Shown here in pieces: positions 61,544 to 64,000 of a DNA stretch of 64,000 nt. Numbering within the stretch: the stretch's first letter is position 1; every line of letters begins with the position of its first letter. The stretch covers positions 154,256 to 218,255 of the forward strand of contig JADJMG010000031.1 in NCBI GenBank assembly GCA_016709725.1, read 5' to 3'. Below the pieces are notes generated by a model. It saw only the letters and a program-made list of their open reading frames with translations. It was not told where the DNA came from and did not search any database. Origin of the DNA: Bacteroidota bacterium. GTDB taxonomy: Bacteria > Bacteroidota > Bacteroidia > AKYH767-A > OLB10. A program made the position numbers and the translations under genes.

Positions 61544-61584
61544 CATGGCATGCAAGAGGTCATCGGTTCGACTCCGATATTCTC
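61544..61584 (+). repeat. Right attachment repeat (attR), original tRNA-Ala 3' end
   Basis: This is a direct repeat of the tRNA-Ala 3' half, with a perfect T-stem (ATCGG/CCGAT) and ATTCTCCA acceptor end. It therefore represents the chromosomal half displaced by integration. Confidence 0.88.
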
Positions 61585-61647
61585 CACTACTTATTAATAT
61601 AACCAACACCTACTCCAGATTTTTCTGGAGTATTAATTTTATAAAAT

Positions 61648-61899
61648 ATGTTTTATGTATATATCATTTATTCAATATCAATTGACCAATATTATATTGG
61701 ATATAAAGCAAACCTTATTGATAGGTTGTATCGTCACTGCAATTCAGGAAGTAAAGCAACGAAAAAGGTAAAGGATTGGTAGCTTCTATATTCGAAAGAA
61801 TTTAAGTCAAGAAAACTTGCCGTTCAAGCTGAAATGAAAATTAAGGCGATGAAAAGCAGAGAGCATATTTCACAATTAATTCAATCTAAACCAAGATAA
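61648..61899 (+). CDS. GIY-YIG domain protein with an in-frame TAG
   Basis: ATG 61648 gives MFYVYIIYSISIDQYYIGYK, the GIY-YIG core (VYII...YYIGY), followed by DRLYRHCNSGSKATKK and a C-terminal helix (RKLAVQAEMKIKAMKSREH). Codon 45 is TAG after DW, where family members usually have a sense codon such as Gln. The full frame is 83 residues, normal for the short URI-type endonucleases. They are often found singly in Bacteroidota genomes. Confidence 0.75.
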
Positions 61900-62225
61900 A
61901 CTAATTTGTAAAGGCTCGATTCCCTATTTGAAAAAGGATAATCGTTTCGTTTAGATGCTTCGCGATCGATATTATCCATGCTTATTATCAATATTTTAAT
62001 GATGCAATTTGTAATATGTTTTTGTTTAGTGAAATGTAAAAGAAACATATGCTATTTGACCACATTTTTTTTTCAATTGTTCAATTTCATTTATTGGGTT
62101 TATTCTCTATTTTTATGGTGAGCGGTAAAAGTCAATCGCGATAATAACAATTCAGTGGCAACCTCTCTCAAATAGCGAGACAAAGCTGAAATGTTTGGTA
62201 AGTAAAATCTTATAAAATTAATAAT
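61900..62225. other. Intergenic stretch without a recognised feature
   Basis: This is AT-rich sequence. A half palindrome, TTCGCGATCGA, is present near 61959. No gene with coding character was found. Confidence 0.45.
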
Positions 62226-62887
62226 ATGAAAACAACAAAATTCTTCTTAATTCTTATGCTATTTGCTTTCATTCAAAGCAATGTAAAAGCACAGTATAAT
62301 CAAATTTGGAACAATGTCTCTATGCCTTCTGCGGGTTCAGGAAATTATACTGTTTTAGGTGTACAAAATACCGATACCGACCCGGGAAAAGAAATTGTAA
62401 TGTTAAGTTGGGCTGGAGGAATCTATAGTATTTTTATAGTGGATGGACAAAATGGGAATTTGGATGGCCAAATAACCAACTTTACAGGCATTTCTTTGCC
62501 TTCATTAACTGATGTTGACGGTAATGGAAATATGAGATTTTGTTTCTGGGAAATATGGGTTCTAATTACAGTTGGTATCTATATGGATTAAATGGAACTA
62601 CAATAGTGAATGAGCTTGATGGTAATAAAATACAAGCCTCAAATTATCCTAATCCGTTTAATCAAACAACAACAATTAAATATAATGTTCCAGAGAATGC
62701 CACATTAGTCAACATAATAATATTTGATGCTAATGGGAATGTATTAAAAACTCTAGTAAATGAAACTAAAAGTGTTGGCGATTATGAGATTGTGTTTAAC
62801 GGACTTGACTTATCAAATGGTGTGTATTTCTATCAAGTAAATATTGGTAATGTTGTAGGTACTAAAAAAATGATTAAAATGGAATAA
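62226..62887 (+). CDS. Small T9SS-secreted protein, one frameshift
   Basis: It has a signal peptide (KTTKFFLILMLFAFIQSNVKA) and an FG-GAP/VCBS-like segment (TVLGVQNTDTDPGKEIVMLSWAG...SLTDVDGNGN). Another frame from about 62535 then continues LGNMGSNYSWYLYGLNG and the T9SS type A sorting domain SNYPNPFNQTTTIKYNVPENA ... NGVYFYQVNIGNVVGTKKM. Joined length is about 218 residues. It is exported and probably surface-attached. Function unknown. Confidence 0.78.
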
Positions 62888-62986
62888 TTCAGTACTTTTC
62901 ATGTAGCTAAAAATATTTTTCAGAATGTTAAAAAAACTTAGTTGTTTAACACAAAAGACAAAATTTTCACCTTAAACAATAAATGT

Positions 62987-63255
62987 ATGGCAAAAAACTT
63001 TGACGACTTATGCAGGACGTGACGTAATAGATTTTATAAACGCATAGGTTGAAAACTATGAGAAAAAAAACAATATGCGACTAATTGTTCTGTTGCAAGA
63101 GTAGTCGGATGCTGAACCTAAAATGTGAGGGCTAAGCATTAATGACTTTGGTACTATCATTGCAAATAGGCAAGGGGATACGAAGAAGATGTATCTGTTC
63201 TTGACTTTTCAGTAAGAAAAACTGTTTATTGTAAATTGCAACCGATAATTTCGAT
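62987..63255 (+). pseudogene. Decayed DUF1801-family gene
   Basis: Starting MAKN, frames read together give DVIDFINA, VENYEKK, LIVLLQE, SDAEPKM, GLSINDFGTI and FSVRKTVY, in the order of the DUF1801 proteins (VVDFINA...LMQ...EAKMWG.SI.GFG...GFSVRK). At least three in-frame stops and several shifts are present, one of them TGA at a position where the family has Trp. The extent of decay exceeds a lone homopolymer error. Confidence 0.6.
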
Positions 63256-63272
63256 AACAACGGGTATTGTTT

Positions 63273-63685
63273 CTAAATCTGTTCAACATGCTTTTTAAAA
63301 TTATCTAAAATCGCTTGCCATCCGTCGCGCTGCATTTCTTCTGGATTTTCATTTCAGGTTCAAAGGATTCAGGTGACGAATACTTTGTGATCGGCAACTT
63401 CAAAGGTGATTTGTACATTTCTTCCGTCTTCGAGGTTGTACTCGATGTATTCATTCTCTTTAATATTTATATACTCACCAATTAAATCGAAACTAAAACT
63501 GCCGTCTTTTGCTGCCATTGGAATTGTACTTTTCTTTCCTACCTGTAAATCATTTTCTGCCTTGGGTGCATGCCAATCATCCGAAGTAGAAATACCATAG
63601 TGTAAGTATGCTGAGGAGAATTTAAGCCTTCCAAACTTTTCAATAAGACATTGCAGCAGTACTCACCCGTGATCATTTTTTCCAT
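63273..63685 (-). pseudogene. SRPBCC/AHSA1-like protein, broken
   Basis: From ATG 63685 (MEKMITGE) the frame shifts early. The core reads HYGISTSDDWHAPKAENDL and SFSFDLIGEYINIKENEYIE with LEDGRNVQITFEVADH, then in other frames ESFEPE and GWQAILDNFKKHVEQI. This matches the AHSA1/START-like (SRPBCC) family, whose members bind hydrophobic ligands. Three or more indels are needed. Confidence 0.65.
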
Positions 63686-63705
63686 AGGTAATATTAATTT
63701 TTTTG

Positions 63706-64000
63706 TATGATGAATTTTTTTACGTCGAGGTTTTTCCGGTTTGATTCTGGCAAATACATCCCGTGGGGGAAATCAAGTTGATACTCCTGTCTTTTACCAT
63801 TCCATCTTCCTTCATAGAACTTGTCTGCCTTTAATATCATAAATATCTAAATTCGCAGCGTGTTGGATGGCTGAGACTGATCGAAAAATTTCCTTGGTTT
63901 AAACTAGGATGTTAATTCATTTCGAGAAGGAGTAAGCGTAGGAAGTGTTCACACTCCTGTAAACGAACTCAAATCCGGGCCTATATTCCCAGACCGAAAG
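63706..64000 (-). pseudogene. Possible T9SS sorting-domain fragment at the right edge
   Basis: The minus strand reads AANLDIYDIKGRQVL and then, shifted, EGRWNGKRQEYQLDFPHGM and LARIKPEKP, the pattern of a type A sorting domain (L.IYD..GR......QLD...GMYL..I). No long open frame leads into it from the edge. Confidence 0.4.

Larger units (their letters stand above)
52724..61584. mobile_element. Integrative element in tRNA-Ala (8.8 kb, IME-like)
   Basis: It is bounded by a 41-bp direct repeat of the tRNA-Ala 3' half, at 52724-52764 and 61544-61584 (40/41 identical). Excision would release an 8,820-bp circle. Genes inside are a tyrosine integrase next to the right repeat, an excisionase-like HTH protein, an HUH Rep protein, a hairpin block, a PD-(D/E)XK nuclease, a KAP NTPase, an IS256 remnant and small ORFs. 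There are no conjugation (Tra) genes, so if mobile it is an integrative mobilizable element or an integrated rolling-circle plasmid. The interior looks more AT-rich than the flanks. Confidence 0.88.

Overview
The window is a piece of a Bacteroidota chromosome (Flavobacteriales/Chitinophagales-like; I cannot place it lower). It is AT-rich and carries a bacillithiol-synthesis gene (BshC), BatD/BatE, Rho with a long K/A/P-rich linker, type IX secretion (T9SS) C-terminal sorting domains and several TAnnTTTG promoter boxes, the -7 consensus of this phylum.

Layout. 0-7.6 kb (+): end of rimO, bshC, a HerA/YjgR-like ATPase, a TetR regulator, a GH13 alpha-amylase, an MFS transporter and a CoA-binding protein. 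7.7-13.8 kb (-): a two-component pair, then valS followed by a class III aminotransferase with overlapping ends. 13.9-24.4 kb: a dicarboxylate/amino-acid symporter, two small lipoproteins, a large AsmA-like protein, aroC, a GNAT, an ABC-F ATPase, a class IV aminotransferase and a rhomboid protease. 24.7-31 kb: comEC, an MBL hydrolase, mpl and rho. 31-39 kb: a DUF4293 membrane protein, a phosphoesterase, batE/batD, and a (-) run of LTA-synthase-like sulfatase, lipid kinase, TPMT-like methyltransferase, NlpC/P60 hydrolase and PyrR-like phosphoribosyltransferase. 39-47 kb: surface lipoproteins, FkbM methyltransferase, PhoH-family ATPase, LuxR-type HTH, BatA-like protein and a dihydroorotase-like protein that lacks metal-ligand histidines. 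47-52.4 kb: two large T9SS-secreted proteins.

52.7-61.6 kb is an 8.8-kb integrative element in tRNA-Ala(GGC). It is bounded by a 41-bp direct repeat (one mismatch) of the tRNA 3' half. From the right end inward, on the minus strand, it carries a tyrosine integrase, an RteC-like hypothetical, an excisionase-like HTH protein, an HUH-type Rep protein, a 180-bp block of four strong hairpins (candidate origin), a PD-(D/E)XK nuclease of the HsdR-N type, a KAP-family P-loop NTPase, an IS256-family transposase remnant and small membrane ORFs. The nuclease + KAP pair is the obvious cargo and the best candidate for an undescribed (probably phage-defence) system. Right of the element are a GIY-YIG gene, another T9SS protein and decayed DUF1801 and SRPBCC genes.

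Many genes are interrupted by single-base indels, several of them exactly one base missing from a homopolymer, including genes unlikely to be dispensable. I read most as sequencing/assembly error, so gene spans below join the reading frames and say where the break is. Two places look like real or assembly deletions rather than point indels (about 31.55 kb and 38.55 kb).
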